Below are positions 9,173 to 17,891 of a stretch of 64,000 bases of DNA, in pieces; position 1 is the stretch's first letter, and every line of letters begins with the position of its first letter. The stretch is taken from NCBI GenBank assembly GCA_024403775.1, contig JAKSRE010000006.1, positions 31,619-95,618 on the forward strand, in the 5' to 3' direction. Source of the stretch: Clostridia bacterium (GTDB lineage: Bacteria; Bacillota; Clostridia; Saccharofermentanales; Saccharofermentanaceae). The notes beneath the pieces are model-generated. The model saw nothing but the letters and a program-made list of their open reading frames with translations. It was not told the origin of the DNA and searched no databases. A program made the position numbers and the translations under genes.

Positions 9173-9247
9173 TGGAGCGGGATACGAGACTTGAACTCGC
9201 GACTTTCACCTTGGCAAGGTGACACTCTACCACTGAGTTAATCCCGC
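9173..9247 (-). tRNA. tRNA-Gly (anticodon GCC)
   Basis: Read on the minus strand, the acceptor GCGGGAT pairs with ATCCCGC, followed by discriminator U and encoded CCA. The D arm contains ACTCAGTGGTAGAGT, the anticodon GCC lies at 9213-9215 on a perfect stem, and the T arm contains GTTCAAGTC. The total is 75 nt. A terminator follows at once, so it appears to be a single-gene transcript. Confidence 0.97.
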
Positions 9248-9365
9248 GTGTGTTGTCGGTTTGTTAACTGACTTGAGTATTATAGTTAGAAGTTTTTAAT
9301 TTGTCAACTACTTTTCGCAAAAAATACAAAAAATCTGTTATAAAGTTTTCAAACAAAGTAATAGA

Positions 9366-10739
9366 ATGTCTGCGATGAGTACCCAAAGAAGCAATACAAC
9401 TAACTTAACAGTGGGAAATCCTATTAAGGTAATACTGATTTTTGCATTACCTTTGTTATTGAGCAATGTTTTCCAGCAGATCTATAACATGACCGATGTT
9501 ACTATTATTGGTCATAAACTTGGTGATGATGCTTTGGCTGCAATTGGAACCGTATCAATTATCTATAATATGTTTTCTTCCTTTGTTTTCGGAATGAATA
9601 ATGGATTCTCTGTCGTTATTGGGCGTTTTTTTGGTGCCAAAGATTCAACGAACATGCGTAAGGCTATAGGAAACAGTATTACGATAGCTTCAATGTGGAT
9701 AGTTTTCCTTACAGTTTTTACCATAAGCCTTAGAGTACCTCTTCTTAATCTGATTAATACACCTCAGAACTGTATTGAGACAGGTCTACCATATCTTACA
9801 ATCATGCTCGCAGGCCTAGGACTCTCATTTATATATAATATCGAGGCGGGAATTCTTCGTGCACTTGGAAATTCCTTTATTCCATTATGTGTTCTTATCT
9901 TAAGTGCCGGATTAAACGTCTTACTGGATTTTCTCTTTGTATATAAGCTGGAATTCGGCCTTAAAGGAACTGCAATAGCAACAGTTACTTCTGTATTTAT
10001 CGCGTCGGCTGTGTGCCTGATATATATCATTTATAAGGTTCCAGAAATAAGAATTAAAAAGGAAGATCTTAAGCTTAATAAAAAAATCGCAGTTGAACTA
10101 TTAACTTCAGGACTGTCTTTTGGTCTCATGTTCACAATAGTTAACCTCGGTACAGTTGTTTTGCAGTCTGCAATTAACAGCCTTGGCCAGACCGTAATAG
10201 CTGCGCATACTACCGCACGTAAGATTACTGAACTTATGATGATGCCAAATTCAACTCTTTCTACTGCTGTTGCCACTTTTGTAAGCCAGAATCATGGTGC
10301 AAAACGTTATGACAGAGTTATTAAGGGCATTAAGCAGGCACATATATTTATGTTCGCAGTCATCTCTGTTCAGATTGTGTTCATGTATCTTTTTGGCGGA
10401 GGTCTTATTGAGTTTATATCTGGTTCTACAAACGAGACTCTTATTTCCACAGCCTTTCTTTATCTTAAATTTGATATAGTTTTCTACTATTCACTTGTGC
10501 CTTTGTGCCAGCTTCGAATGTCGCTTCAGAGCCTCGGCGCCAAGATTGTGCCACTTGTTGCAAGTTTTGCAGAAATGATTCTTAAAGTTTTGACAGCGGG
10601 CCTACTTGTTCAAAAGTATAAGTATTGGGGTATAATAATCTGTGAACCAGCAATCTGGGTTATCTGTGCTATCTATATAACAATAGCTTTTATTCTTAAC
10701 CCAAATATCAAGAAGTATATTTTTACTTCTCGAAAATAA
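9366..10739 (+). CDS. MATE-family multidrug/toxin exporter
   Basis: A 457-residue polytopic membrane protein with about 12 hydrophobic segments in two homologous halves, expected to export cationic drugs or metabolites using a Na+ or H+ gradient. The N-terminus has the MATE-typical order NPIKVILIFALPLLLSNVFQQ, then the motif YNMTDVTIIG. The matching region of the second half starts near residue 240 with LLTSGLSFGLMFTIVN. The ribosome site before ATG 9366 is weak, and ATG 9375 is a possible alternative. A TTTTCGCAAA element lies at 9312-9321. It precedes a DUF896 gene by 22 bp. Substrate cannot be predicted. Confidence 0.88.
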   Translation: MSAMSTQRSNTTNLTVGNPIKVILIFALPLLLSNVFQQIYNMTDVTIIGHKLGDDALAAIGTVSIIYNMFSSFVFGMNNGFSVVIGRFFGAKDSTNMRKAIGNSITIASMWIVFLTVFTISLRVPLLNLINTPQNCIETGLPYLTIMLAGLGLSFIYNIEAGILRALGNSFIPLCVLILSAGLNVLLDFLFVYKLEFGLKGTAIATVTSVFIASAVCLIYIIYKVPEIRIKKEDLKLNKKIAVELLTSGLSFGLMFTIVNLGTVVLQSAINSLGQTVIAAHTTARKITELMMMPNSTLSTAVATFVSQNHGAKRYDRVIKGIKQAHIFMFAVISVQIVFMYLFGGGLIEFISGSTNETLISTAFLYLKFDIVFYYSLVPLCQLRMSLQSLGAKIVPLVASFAEMILKVLTAGLLVQKYKYWGIIICEPAIWVICAIYITIAFILNPNIKKYIFTSRK

Positions 10740-10761
10740 TACTAGAAGAACAGAGGACTAT

Positions 10762-10968
10762 ATGGAAATTAATCAACTCATTGCCAGAATAAATGAACTT
10801 TATCATAAATCTAAATCAACTGGTCTTACAGACGAAGAACAAAAGGAGCAGCAAGCCCTTCGAGATGAATACAGAAAGGCTATTCTTGGCAACATGAGCG
10901 CTCAGCTTAATACAATGTCAATAAAGCATCCAGATGGAACTATCACAAAGGTTACCAAGAAGAATTAA
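10762..10968 (+). CDS. DUF896-family small protein (YnzC-like)
   Basis: A 68-residue helical protein of the DUF896/YnzC family. The family pattern is visible as INQLIARINELYHKSK followed by GLTDEEQKEQ and LRDEYRKAILGN; members form helical hairpins. B. subtilis YnzC is linked to the SOS regulon, but no LexA site is seen here. It is 22 bp after the MATE gene with a weak ribosome site, so likely co-transcribed. A strong separate promoter begins only a few bases after its stop. Confidence 0.85.
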   Translation: MEINQLIARINELYHKSKSTGLTDEEQKEQQALRDEYRKAILGNMSAQLNTMSIKHPDGTITKVTKKN

Positions 10969-10972
10969 GTTA

Positions 10973-11002
10973 TTGACAACATAAAGTTTTAAGTTGTAAA
11001 AT
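10973..11002 (+). promoter_or_regulatory. Predicted promoter of the asnS-asnA T-box transcript
   Basis: Consensus TTGACA at 10973-10978 and TAAAAT at 10997-11002 with an 18-bp spacer. This predicts a transcript start near 11009, just before the T-box stem I. Confidence 0.7.
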
Positions 11003-11008
11003 GCGTAG

Positions 11009-11303
11009 TAATTGAATAGATAAAGGCTATGACGAAGAGAAGTAGCGTGACTTATCACTTACAGAGAGTGGGAATGGTGAGATCCCATAGAATTGAATTC
11101 ACGTGAATAACACTTAAGAGCCGCGATGGGAAAGAGTCTATAAAGATTCAAGTAGCTGAGCCGTAGGCCGCACGTAACGAGGGCAGGGTTTGTTGGAACC
11201 TAATGAGTGATTGTTATTTAATAACAGTAAATCAGGTGGCACCGCGATTATTAAGTTTAATCGTCCTGAGCAAAACAAAGGCGTTTTGCTTGGGATTTTT
11301 TTG
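11009..11303 (+). promoter_or_regulatory. T-box riboswitch (tRNA-Asn sensing)
   Basis: Leader RNA of asnS-asnA. The conserved T-box core AGGTGGCACCGCG is at 11234-11246 and the antiterminator spans 11234-11267 (AGG pairs with CCT around a bulge). The competing terminator is AGCAAAAC / GTTTTGCT (11269-11276 with 11283-11290) followed by seven T. Stem I occupies about 11030-11120. An AAC triplet at 11109-11111 in its 3' side is the likely Asn specifier codon; this position is inferred from gene identity, not from a solved fold. Uncharged tRNA-Asn should stabilise the antiterminator and switch on both downstream genes. Confidence 0.93.
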
Positions 11304-11368
11304 TTTGAAAAAATAAAGCAGAACATCTAATAAAAGCATCTAATTAATTTATTTAAAGGAGAAACAAG

Positions 11369-12763
11369 ATGGAGAAGCTTTTAACAGTAAGAGAAATCTT
11401 CAGAAACAGAGAAGAATATCTCAACAAGGAAATCACTATTGGTGGATGGGTTCGTTCTAATCGTGATTCAAAGACATTTGGTTTTATCGTACTTCATGAT
11501 GGTACTTTCTTTGAACCAATTCAGGTTGTATATAATAATGGTCTTAATAATTTTGATGCAATTTGTAAAATAAATAATGGTGCTGCTCTTATTGTTAAGG
11601 GTACACTTGTTCCTACACCAGAGGCTAAGCAGCCTTTTGAGATTCAGGCTACTGAGGTTTTTGTTGAGGGTGAGTCAACCCCAGATTATCCAATGCAGAA
11701 GAAGCGTCATACAATGGAATATTTGAGAACTATTTCTCACTTGAGACCAAGAACAAATATTTTCCAGGCGACATTCAGAGTAAGATCACTTTGTGCTTAT
11801 GCTATTCATAAGTTCTTCCAGGAAAGAGACTTTGTCTATGTACATACACCACTTATCACAGGCAGTGACTGCGAAGGTGCTGGTGAGATGTTCCAGGTAA
11901 CAACAATGGATCTTAATAATATCCCTAAGACAGAAGAGGGAAAGATTGATTTTACTCAGGACTTCTTTGGTAAACCAACTAACCTTACAGTATCAGGTCA
12001 GCTTAACGGTGAGACTTTTGCTATGGCTTTCCGTAATATCTATACATTTGGTCCTACATTCAGAGCTGAGAATTCAAATACAACAAGACATGCTGCTGAG
12101 TTCTGGATGATTGAGCCTGAGATTGCTTTTGCTGATCTTAAGGATGACATGATTCTTGCTGAGTCAATGATTAAGTACATTATTAACTATGTTCTTGAGA
12201 ATGCACCAGAAGAGATGGCTTTCTTTAACAGTTTTGTTGATAAGGGCCTTATCGAGAGACTTACACACGTTGCTAACTCAGACTTTGGCCACGTTACATA
12301 TACAGAGGCTATCGAGATTTTGGAGAAGAATAACGACAAGTTTGACTATAAGGTTTACTGGGGCTGTGATCTTCAGACTGAGCATGAGAGATATCTCACA
12401 GAAGAAGTATTCAAGAAGCCAGTATTCGTAACAGATTATCCTAAGGAGATTAAGGCTTTCTACATGAAGCTTAATGAAGATGGTAAGACTGTAGCAGCTA
12501 TGGACTGCCTCGTTCCTGGTATCGGTGAGATCATCGGTGGTAGCCAGAGAGAGGACGATTACGAGAAGCTCTGCACAAGAATGGATGAGCTTGGTCTTAA
12601 GAAAGAAGACTATGACTTCTATCTTGATCTTCGTAAGTATGGTTCAGCTAGACACGCTGGATTCGGTCTCGGATTTGAGCGTTGCGTAATGTACATGACA
12701 GGTATGGGTAACATCAGAGACGTTATTCCTTTCCCACGTACAGTAAACAACTGCGAACTTTAA
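11369..12763 (+). CDS. asnS: Asparaginyl-tRNA synthetase
   Basis: Charges tRNA-Asn with asparagine. The 464-residue class IIb synthetase has the N-terminal OB fold ([16 protein letters not shown]) and motif 2 around [17 protein letters not shown]. The C-terminal motif 3 is [16 protein letters not shown], with the Asn-specific ending [16 protein letters not shown]. Length is normal. It has an AAGGAG ribosome site and follows the T-box leader by 65 bp. It forms an operon with asnA 43 bp downstream, so charging and synthesis of asparagine share one switch. Confidence 0.97.
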   Translation: MEKLLTVREIFRNREEYLNKEITIGGWVRSNRDSKTFGFIVLHDGTFFEPIQVVYNNGLNNFDAICKINNGAALIVKGTLVPTPEAKQPFEIQATEVFVEGESTPDYPMQKKRHTMEYLRTISHLRPRTNIFQATFRVRSLCAYAIHKFFQERDFVYVHTPLITGSDCEGAGEMFQVTTMDLNNIPKTEEGKIDFTQDFFGKPTNLTVSGQLNGETFAMAFRNIYTFGPTFRAENSNTTRHAAEFWMIEPEIAFADLKDDMILAESMIKYIINYVLENAPEEMAFFNSFVDKGLIERLTHVANSDFGHVTYTEAIEILEKNNDKFDYKVYWGCDLQTEHERYLTEEVFKKPVFVTDYPKEIKAFYMKLNEDGKTVAAMDCLVPGIGEIIGGSQREDDYEKLCTRMDELGLKKEDYDFYLDLRKYGSARHAGFGLGFERCVMYMTGMGNIRDVIPFPRTVNNCEL

Positions 12764-12806
12764 TTTAAGTATTTTTATAACAGATTTTCGAAAAGAGGTG
12801 ACACAA

Positions 12807-13817
12807 ATGGGAACAATTTATATTCCAGATGGCTACAAGAGCCCACAGACAATTCGTGAGACAGAAGTTGCAATTAAAGAAGTAAAAGATTATTTTGAAC
12901 GTGCTTTGGCTAATGCTCTTAATCTTACAAGAGTATCTGCTCCACTTTTTGTAAAGCCTGAGACAGGTCTTAACGATAACCTTAACGGTGTTGAGCGTCC
13001 AGTTGCTTTCGACATCAAAGAGCAGGATGGAAAGGTAGTTGAGATTGTTCATTCTCTTGCTAAGTGGAAGAGAAAGGCTCTTAAGGAGTATGGTTTTATG
13101 CCAGGTGAGGGCCTTTATACAGATATGACTGCTATCCGTCGTGATGAGGAGACAGATAACCTTCATTCTATCTATGTAGATCAGTGGGACTGGGAAAAGG
13201 TTATCACTCGTGAGACTCGTACAATCGAGACTTTGAAGGAAACAGTATTCAGAATCTATATGGCTATCAAGCAGACTGAATATTATATGTGTGGCAAGTA
13301 TCACTTTATGGATCCATTCCTTCCTAATGAGATTACATTTGTAACAACTCAGGAATTAGAGGATATGTATCCTGATAAGACTCAGAAGGAACGCGAGACT
13401 TTGATTACTAAGAAGTATGGTGCAGTATTCCTTATGCAGATTGGTGATAAGCTTAAGAGCGGTAAGATACATGATGGAAGAGCTCCAGACTATGATGACT
13501 GGACAATGAATGGTGATATTCTTGTTTATTATCCTGTTCTTGGTTCTTCACTTGAGCTTTCTTCAATGGGTATCAGAGTAGATGCTGCTTCAATGAAGTC
13601 ACAGCTTAAGAAGGCTAACTGCGAGGACAGAGCAGAACTTCCATTCCAGAAGGCAATCTTAAATGATGAGCTTCCACTTACAATCGGCGGTGGTATCGGT
13701 CAGTCAAGAATCTGCATGTTCTTCTTGCAGCGTGCTCATATTGGTGAGGTTCAGTCTTCAATCTGGCCAGAAGATGTTGTCAACGAAGCAAAAGCTCATG
13801 GCGTTAATCTTCTTTAA
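12807..13817 (+). CDS. asnA: Aspartate-ammonia ligase AsnA
   Basis: Makes asparagine from aspartate, ammonia and ATP. The 336-residue protein is a relative of class II aminoacyl-tRNA synthetases. Motifs include [39 protein letters not shown] and the C-terminal [14 protein letters not shown]. The start is ATG 12807 with an AAAGAGGTG site; a GTG at 12798 lies inside that site. It is the second gene of the T-box operon, followed by a terminator. TTTTCGAAAA lies at 12785-12794, in the gap after asnS. Confidence 0.95.
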   Translation: MGTIYIPDGYKSPQTIRETEVAIKEVKDYFERALANALNLTRVSAPLFVKPETGLNDNLNGVERPVAFDIKEQDGKVVEIVHSLAKWKRKALKEYGFMPGEGLYTDMTAIRRDEETDNLHSIYVDQWDWEKVITRETRTIETLKETVFRIYMAIKQTEYYMCGKYHFMDPFLPNEITFVTTQELEDMYPDKTQKERETLITKKYGAVFLMQIGDKLKSGKIHDGRAPDYDDWTMNGDILVYYPVLGSSLELSSMGIRVDAASMKSQLKKANCEDRAELPFQKAILNDELPLTIGGGIGQSRICMFFLQRAHIGEVQSSIWPEDVVNEAKAHGVNLL

Positions 13818-13841
13818 TAAATAAGTTTTGTTTATTTTACG

Positions 13842-13878
13842 CCTCGGAACTATTAAGTTAGTTCTGAGGTGTTTTTTT
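13842..13878 (+). terminator. Terminator of asnS-asnA
   Basis: CCTCGGAACTA / TAGTTCTGAGG stem with one mismatch, then seven T, 25 bp after the asnA stop. Confidence 0.85.
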
Positions 13879-13918
13879 GTATAAAAAGAAAATGTTTCAT
13901 TTACTATGTGTTGTTTTT

Positions 13919-13946
13919 ACACAAAAGTATAAATACTTTTTTGTGT
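13919..13946. promoter_or_regulatory. AT-rich palindrome upstream of the second LRR gene
   Basis: ACACAAAAGTAT (13919-13930) faces ATACTTTTTTGTGT (13933-13946), nearly complementary with two extra T. It lies about 60 bp before the ATG at 14006, where a promoter or operator would be expected. It could be an operator or a second terminator; the sequence alone does not decide. Confidence 0.4.
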
Positions 13947-14005
13947 GGCACTATTCAAGGATAACTGTTAAATTTATATTAGTTTTTGTTAGGAGGAAAA
14001 ATAGA

Positions 14006-15769
14006 ATGAAGACTGTAAAAAAACTGGTTTCAGGAATTATTTCATTAGCAATAGTCATGAGTATTGCTCCTTCAGTATTTGCTGATGGAATTAACATTGA
14101 TGAGAAAACTTTTCCTGATAAGGCTTTTAGAGACTGTGTTGAATTAGAAATCGACATAGATTCTGATGGAGTATTAAGTAGTGATGAGATTAATGCAGTA
14201 AAAATGATTAACTTATCACAAAAAGGGTTATCTGATTTAACAGGAATTGAGAATTTTACTGAATTAGAGTATCTTTTTCTTTTTGAAAATTCATTAACTT
14301 CGATTGATTTAAGTAAGAATACTAAATTAAAGGACTTGGATGTTAGTACTAACAAGCTTACTAATATTGATTTAAGTGCGAATGTTAACTTAGAGTGTCT
14401 GGATATTAGCTATAATAGTATTAGTAGTATTGATCTAAGTAAGAATGTAAATCTTATTGATTTGCATGCAGAAGAATGTGGATTAACAGGTATTGATTTA
14501 AAAAATAACACTAATCTTGTTAGTGCCTGGTTAGACAATAATATAATTGAGTCGATTGATGTCAGCATGCTTCCTAATCTTCAGATACTGACGATGACAA
14601 GTAATCTTATTAATAAAATTGACGTTAGCAAGAATCCTGAATTACTAATGCTTGATATTATTGAGACTGATATAGGAATTCTTGATGTCTCAAATAATCC
14701 AAAACTTGAATCTCTTCTTATTAGTAGTACTAATATCAGAAGTATTGATTTAAGTAAAAATCCTGAGTTGTGGAGTCTTGCAATGGCTTTTACAAGCATC
14801 AACAGAATAGATATCAGTAATAATCCTAAGATGGCTTCTTTGTTTTGTGGATGGAGTGATCTTAGCGAGATAAATATTGGCAACAATCCAATACTTCTTG
14901 AGATTTACAATAATACAACACCAGAGATAAATCCTGTGGAGGGATCAGATAAAGATTTCCACATATACTATAGTGAGAATGGCGTTATTGCTATATCCAT
15001 TTCTTCAGACATCAAGATTGTTACAGAATATAAGGGCGTTGGTGATTTTGTTGATCGCTGCTATGAGATTGCACTTGGTCGTGAGGCTGATAAAGATGGA
15101 TATGATTACTGGGTTGAGTCTCTTAATGGCGGTAAGATTTGTGGAGCTCAGGCTGGTTACGGCTTTATCTTTAGTGAAGAGTATACAAAGAAGAATACTT
15201 CAGATAAGATTTATGTTGAAGATTTGTATTTGATGTTCTTTGGACGTAAGCCAGATGAAGATGGATTTAATTACTGGTCAGGTCTTCTTGAGAGCGGAAA
15301 GATGACAAGAGAAGAGGTTTTTGCAGGTTTTGCAAACTCTCTTGAATTTGATAATCTCTGTAAGTCATATAATGTTATTACTGGTTACTACGTTAGTGGT
15401 GTTGAGAATATGAAGCAGGCTGGTGTTAACTGCTTCGTAGCAAGACTTTATGATATCTGCCTTAACAGACTTCCAGATATGGCAGGTCAGAGCGGCTGGG
15501 TTACTAAGTTAATTAATGGCGAAGTAACAGGAACAGAAGCTGCATTTGGTTTTGCATTCAGCCAGGAATTTATTAATGTAGAGAAGACACCAGAAGAATT
15601 TGTCAGATATATGTATAGTGCTTTCTTTGGCCGTGAGGCTGATAGTGAAGGCCTTAATGGCTGGGTTGAGGCTATTAATAATGGCAAGACTTTTGAAGAA
15701 GTATTCGCTGGATTTAGTGGTTCAACAGAATTTATGATTCTCTGTGCTGAATACGGTATAACAGCTTAA
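14006..15769 (+). CDS. Secreted LRR protein with DUF4214 modules
   Basis: A 587-residue exported protein. The start is ATG 14006 behind a perfect AGGAGG; the open frame upstream lacks a ribosome site. The signal peptide (MKTVKKLVSG start, cleavage after VFA near residue 28) is followed by one calcium-loop-like unit, FPDKAFRDCV then DIDSDGVLSSDEI. About a dozen regular leucine-rich repeats of the bacterial type follow (pattern IDLSKNxxLxxLDxS) up to residue 320. After a short spacer come four DUF4214 half-repeats such as GREADKDGYDYWV, ending LCAEYGITA. The repeats are far more regular than in the 6.9-kb protein. Likely substrate or host adhesion (inference). Terminator at 15797. Confidence 0.82.
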   Translation: MKTVKKLVSGIISLAIVMSIAPSVFADGINIDEKTFPDKAFRDCVELEIDIDSDGVLSSDEINAVKMINLSQKGLSDLTGIENFTELEYLFLFENSLTSIDLSKNTKLKDLDVSTNKLTNIDLSANVNLECLDISYNSISSIDLSKNVNLIDLHAEECGLTGIDLKNNTNLVSAWLDNNIIESIDVSMLPNLQILTMTSNLINKIDVSKNPELLMLDIIETDIGILDVSNNPKLESLLISSTNIRSIDLSKNPELWSLAMAFTSINRIDISNNPKMASLFCGWSDLSEINIGNNPILLEIYNNTTPEINPVEGSDKDFHIYYSENGVIAISISSDIKIVTEYKGVGDFVDRCYEIALGREADKDGYDYWVESLNGGKICGAQAGYGFIFSEEYTKKNTSDKIYVEDLYLMFFGRKPDEDGFNYWSGLLESGKMTREEVFAGFANSLEFDNLCKSYNVITGYYVSGVENMKQAGVNCFVARLYDICLNRLPDMAGQSGWVTKLINGEVTGTEAAFGFAFSQEFINVEKTPEEFVRYMYSAFFGREADSEGLNGWVEAINNGKTFEEVFAGFSGSTEFMILCAEYGITA

Positions 15770-15796
15770 TAAAGTTCTATAAACTGGTAATTTAAA

Positions 15797-15830
15797 GGCG
15801 TCGATTAGGAAAACTGGTCGACGTTTTTTT
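15797..15830 (+). terminator. Terminator after the second LRR-DUF4214 gene
   Basis: CGTCGA / TCGACG stem extended by G-T pairs, followed by seven T, 28 bp after the stop. Confidence 0.8.
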
Positions 15831-15891
15831 GTAGATTTTCGCGAAAGAAAGATGATAAAATATTATTAATATTTTTTGTGGAGGGGGATTT

Positions 15892-17745
15892 ATGATAGGC
15901 AAAAAATTAGCTCGCTTTATATCAGGTGCTTTGGTAGCAGTATTAATGATGCCATCAATTGTATTTGGTTTGGATTTTAATGCTATTAATATCGTTAGAG
16001 TTAACGCGGAGATTGTTACACCTGTAGAGAATGATGGAGTTCGATTTCCAGTTGTTACTGAAGTAGTAGAAGGCTCACCAGCTTATATTTCCGAGAGTAT
16101 GATTTACTGGGAAAAGTATGATAACGCTGAAGAAAGGTGGCTGCCATGTTATTTAAGTGAGTTTACTTCTGGTAAATACAGAGTTTCATGCCAGCTTAGA
16201 ACAGATGTTGCAACTGACAGAATCTCGGATGCTACTGAACTTTATGTAAATGGTCAGAAGTGGAATATGGAAGAGGGTTCTTTCAAAGATTACTATGATG
16301 AAGATGGCTTTGGCTGGGTTTGGTATATTTCTGATGTTTATGAAGTGGCTGCTGATACAAATACACACGCTATATTATTAGCTGATATCAAGAATGGTAC
16401 AGTTGATTTATCTGTAGGCAGTGCCCGCAAAGGCGATACAATATCAATGACTATAACTCCGTTTGAAGGATATGTAGTAGACACTATATCTGTTAAAGAT
16501 GACAATGGAGATGTTACTTTGTCAGGAACTGATTTAAATAAGAAATTTGTTGTTGGCGATAGTGATATAAAGATTGATGTCAAATTTAAGTTTGTTGCAA
16601 CAACAACCTATATTAATCAGGTTGAGGCAACAGGTAGTATTAAGGCACCTACTATCGGAGGTGAAGTAGTAGTTCCTTCTTTTGAGGTAACTGCAGGACT
16701 TCCAGCCTGTCTGCCAGAACAAATGATTCAGTGGGAGACATTACAAAATGATGAATGGGTTGCCTATGAGAATGGAACATTTGTAGCTGGAAAGTATAGA
16801 ATTAACTGCCAGTTAAGAACAGATGGTGGTAATACATATCTTTTGGATCCTTCTGTAAAACTTAATATTAATGGCAAGGCATGGACAGTAAGTGATAAGT
16901 ATGTTGTTGATCCTGATTCTGGATATTCCTGGATTTGGTTTAGTTCAGAAGTATTTAGTATTGGAGTTCCATTAGTCGTTCCAACAGCTTCTCCAACAAC
17001 AGCTCCAGAACTTAGTGTTGGTGATTTTATTAATCGCTGCTATAGCGTAGCTCTTGGCCGTAGCGCTGATGAGGCAGGATATAACTATTGGGTAGATAAC
17101 CTTAATAACGGACAGGCTTGTGGTGCTCAGGTTGGTTACGGCTTTATCTTCTCAGAAGAATATATAAATAAAAACAGAACTAACGAAGAGTTCGTAAACG
17201 ATATGTATGCTATGTATTTTGGACGCGAAGCAGACATAGATGGATTTAACTACTGGGTAGGCTTACTTGAAAGCGGCTTAACACGCGAAGATATAATGGC
17301 AGGCTTTGCTAATTCAGAAGAGTTCAATAACCTTTGTAATAAGTATGGTGTAGTATGTGGAACATATCTGGTAGGTGTTCCAAACGATGTACAGGGTGGA
17401 GTTAACTGCTTTGTAGCACGTATGTATAAGGTATGCTTAAATAGACTTCCTGATATGGGAGGACAAGCTGGCTGGGTACTAAAACTTATGAGTGGTGAAG
17501 TATCTGGTACAACATGTAGCTATGGATTTGTATTCTCACCAGAGTTTATTGGCAAGAATCCAAGTAACGAAGAGTTTGTAGCATATATGTACAGAGCATT
17601 CTTTGGAAGAGAAGCAGATGAAGCAGGATTTGCAGCATGGGTACAGACACTTATTGACGGTGGATCTTATGAGGATGTATTTAATGGCTTTACTGGTTCA
17701 GCAGAGTTTATTAACCTTTGCGCTTCATATGGAATAAATGCTTGA
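15892..17745 (+). CDS. Secreted protein with a duplicated N-terminal domain and DUF4214 modules
   Basis: A 617-residue exported protein, start ATG 15892 behind GGAGGGGG. After a signal peptide (about 25 residues) a domain of roughly 100 residues occurs twice. Copy one has MIYWEKYD, SGKYRVSCQLRTD, LYVNGQKW and GFGWVWY; copy two has MIQWETLQ, AGKYRINCQLRTD, LNINGKAW and GYSWIWF. Between them is a short beta-rich segment (about residues 160-230) resembling bacterial repeat modules. A Pro/Thr linker precedes four DUF4214 half-repeats ending LCASYGINA. The duplicated domain is not one I can name; the same sort of unit may be a beta-sandwich binding domain (inference). The DUF4214 region matches those of its two upstream neighbours. 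Confidence 0.78.
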   Translation: MIGKKLARFISGALVAVLMMPSIVFGLDFNAINIVRVNAEIVTPVENDGVRFPVVTEVVEGSPAYISESMIYWEKYDNAEERWLPCYLSEFTSGKYRVSCQLRTDVATDRISDATELYVNGQKWNMEEGSFKDYYDEDGFGWVWYISDVYEVAADTNTHAILLADIKNGTVDLSVGSARKGDTISMTITPFEGYVVDTISVKDDNGDVTLSGTDLNKKFVVGDSDIKIDVKFKFVATTTYINQVEATGSIKAPTIGGEVVVPSFEVTAGLPACLPEQMIQWETLQNDEWVAYENGTFVAGKYRINCQLRTDGGNTYLLDPSVKLNINGKAWTVSDKYVVDPDSGYSWIWFSSEVFSIGVPLVVPTASPTTAPELSVGDFINRCYSVALGRSADEAGYNYWVDNLNNGQACGAQVGYGFIFSEEYINKNRTNEEFVNDMYAMYFGREADIDGFNYWVGLLESGLTREDIMAGFANSEEFNNLCNKYGVVCGTYLVGVPNDVQGGVNCFVARMYKVCLNRLPDMGGQAGWVLKLMSGEVSGTTCSYGFVFSPEFIGKNPSNEEFVAYMYRAFFGREADEAGFAAWVQTLIDGGSYEDVFNGFTGSAEFINLCASYGINA

Positions 17746-17789
17746 TTACGAACAAATCTGATTTGATAATAAGTAATAGGTATTAACTA

Positions 17790-17832
17790 AAACAGTCTCA
17801 AAACAACAAATAAGTTTTGAGACTGTTTTTTT
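17790..17832 (+). terminator. Terminator before the GH9 cellulase
   Basis: A perfect 15-bp stem AAACAGTCTCAAAAC / GTTTTGAGACTGTTT with a 9-nt loop, followed by a T run. Confidence 0.9.
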
Positions 17833-17859
17833 GAGTGGCATTTTATGAGAAAATATATA
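17831..17859 (+). promoter_or_regulatory. Predicted promoter of the GH9 gene
   Basis: TTGAGT at 17831-17836 and TATATA at 17854-17859 with a 17-bp spacer, starting within the tail of the preceding terminator and 32 bp before the ATG. Confidence 0.55.
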
Positions 17860-17891
17860 GATAGATTTACTGGTAGTATTAGGGGGATTAT

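Noticed and set aside
12765..13304. Minus-strand frame of 179 codons opposite asnA
   Set aside because: asnA is certain in the other strand, and this frame has no family features.
6945..15769. Dockerin modules in the LRR proteins
   Set aside because: The DTNGDK and DIDSDGV loops look like calcium-binding sites, but they are single N-terminal units embedded in LRR-type sequence and not paired dockerin repeats.
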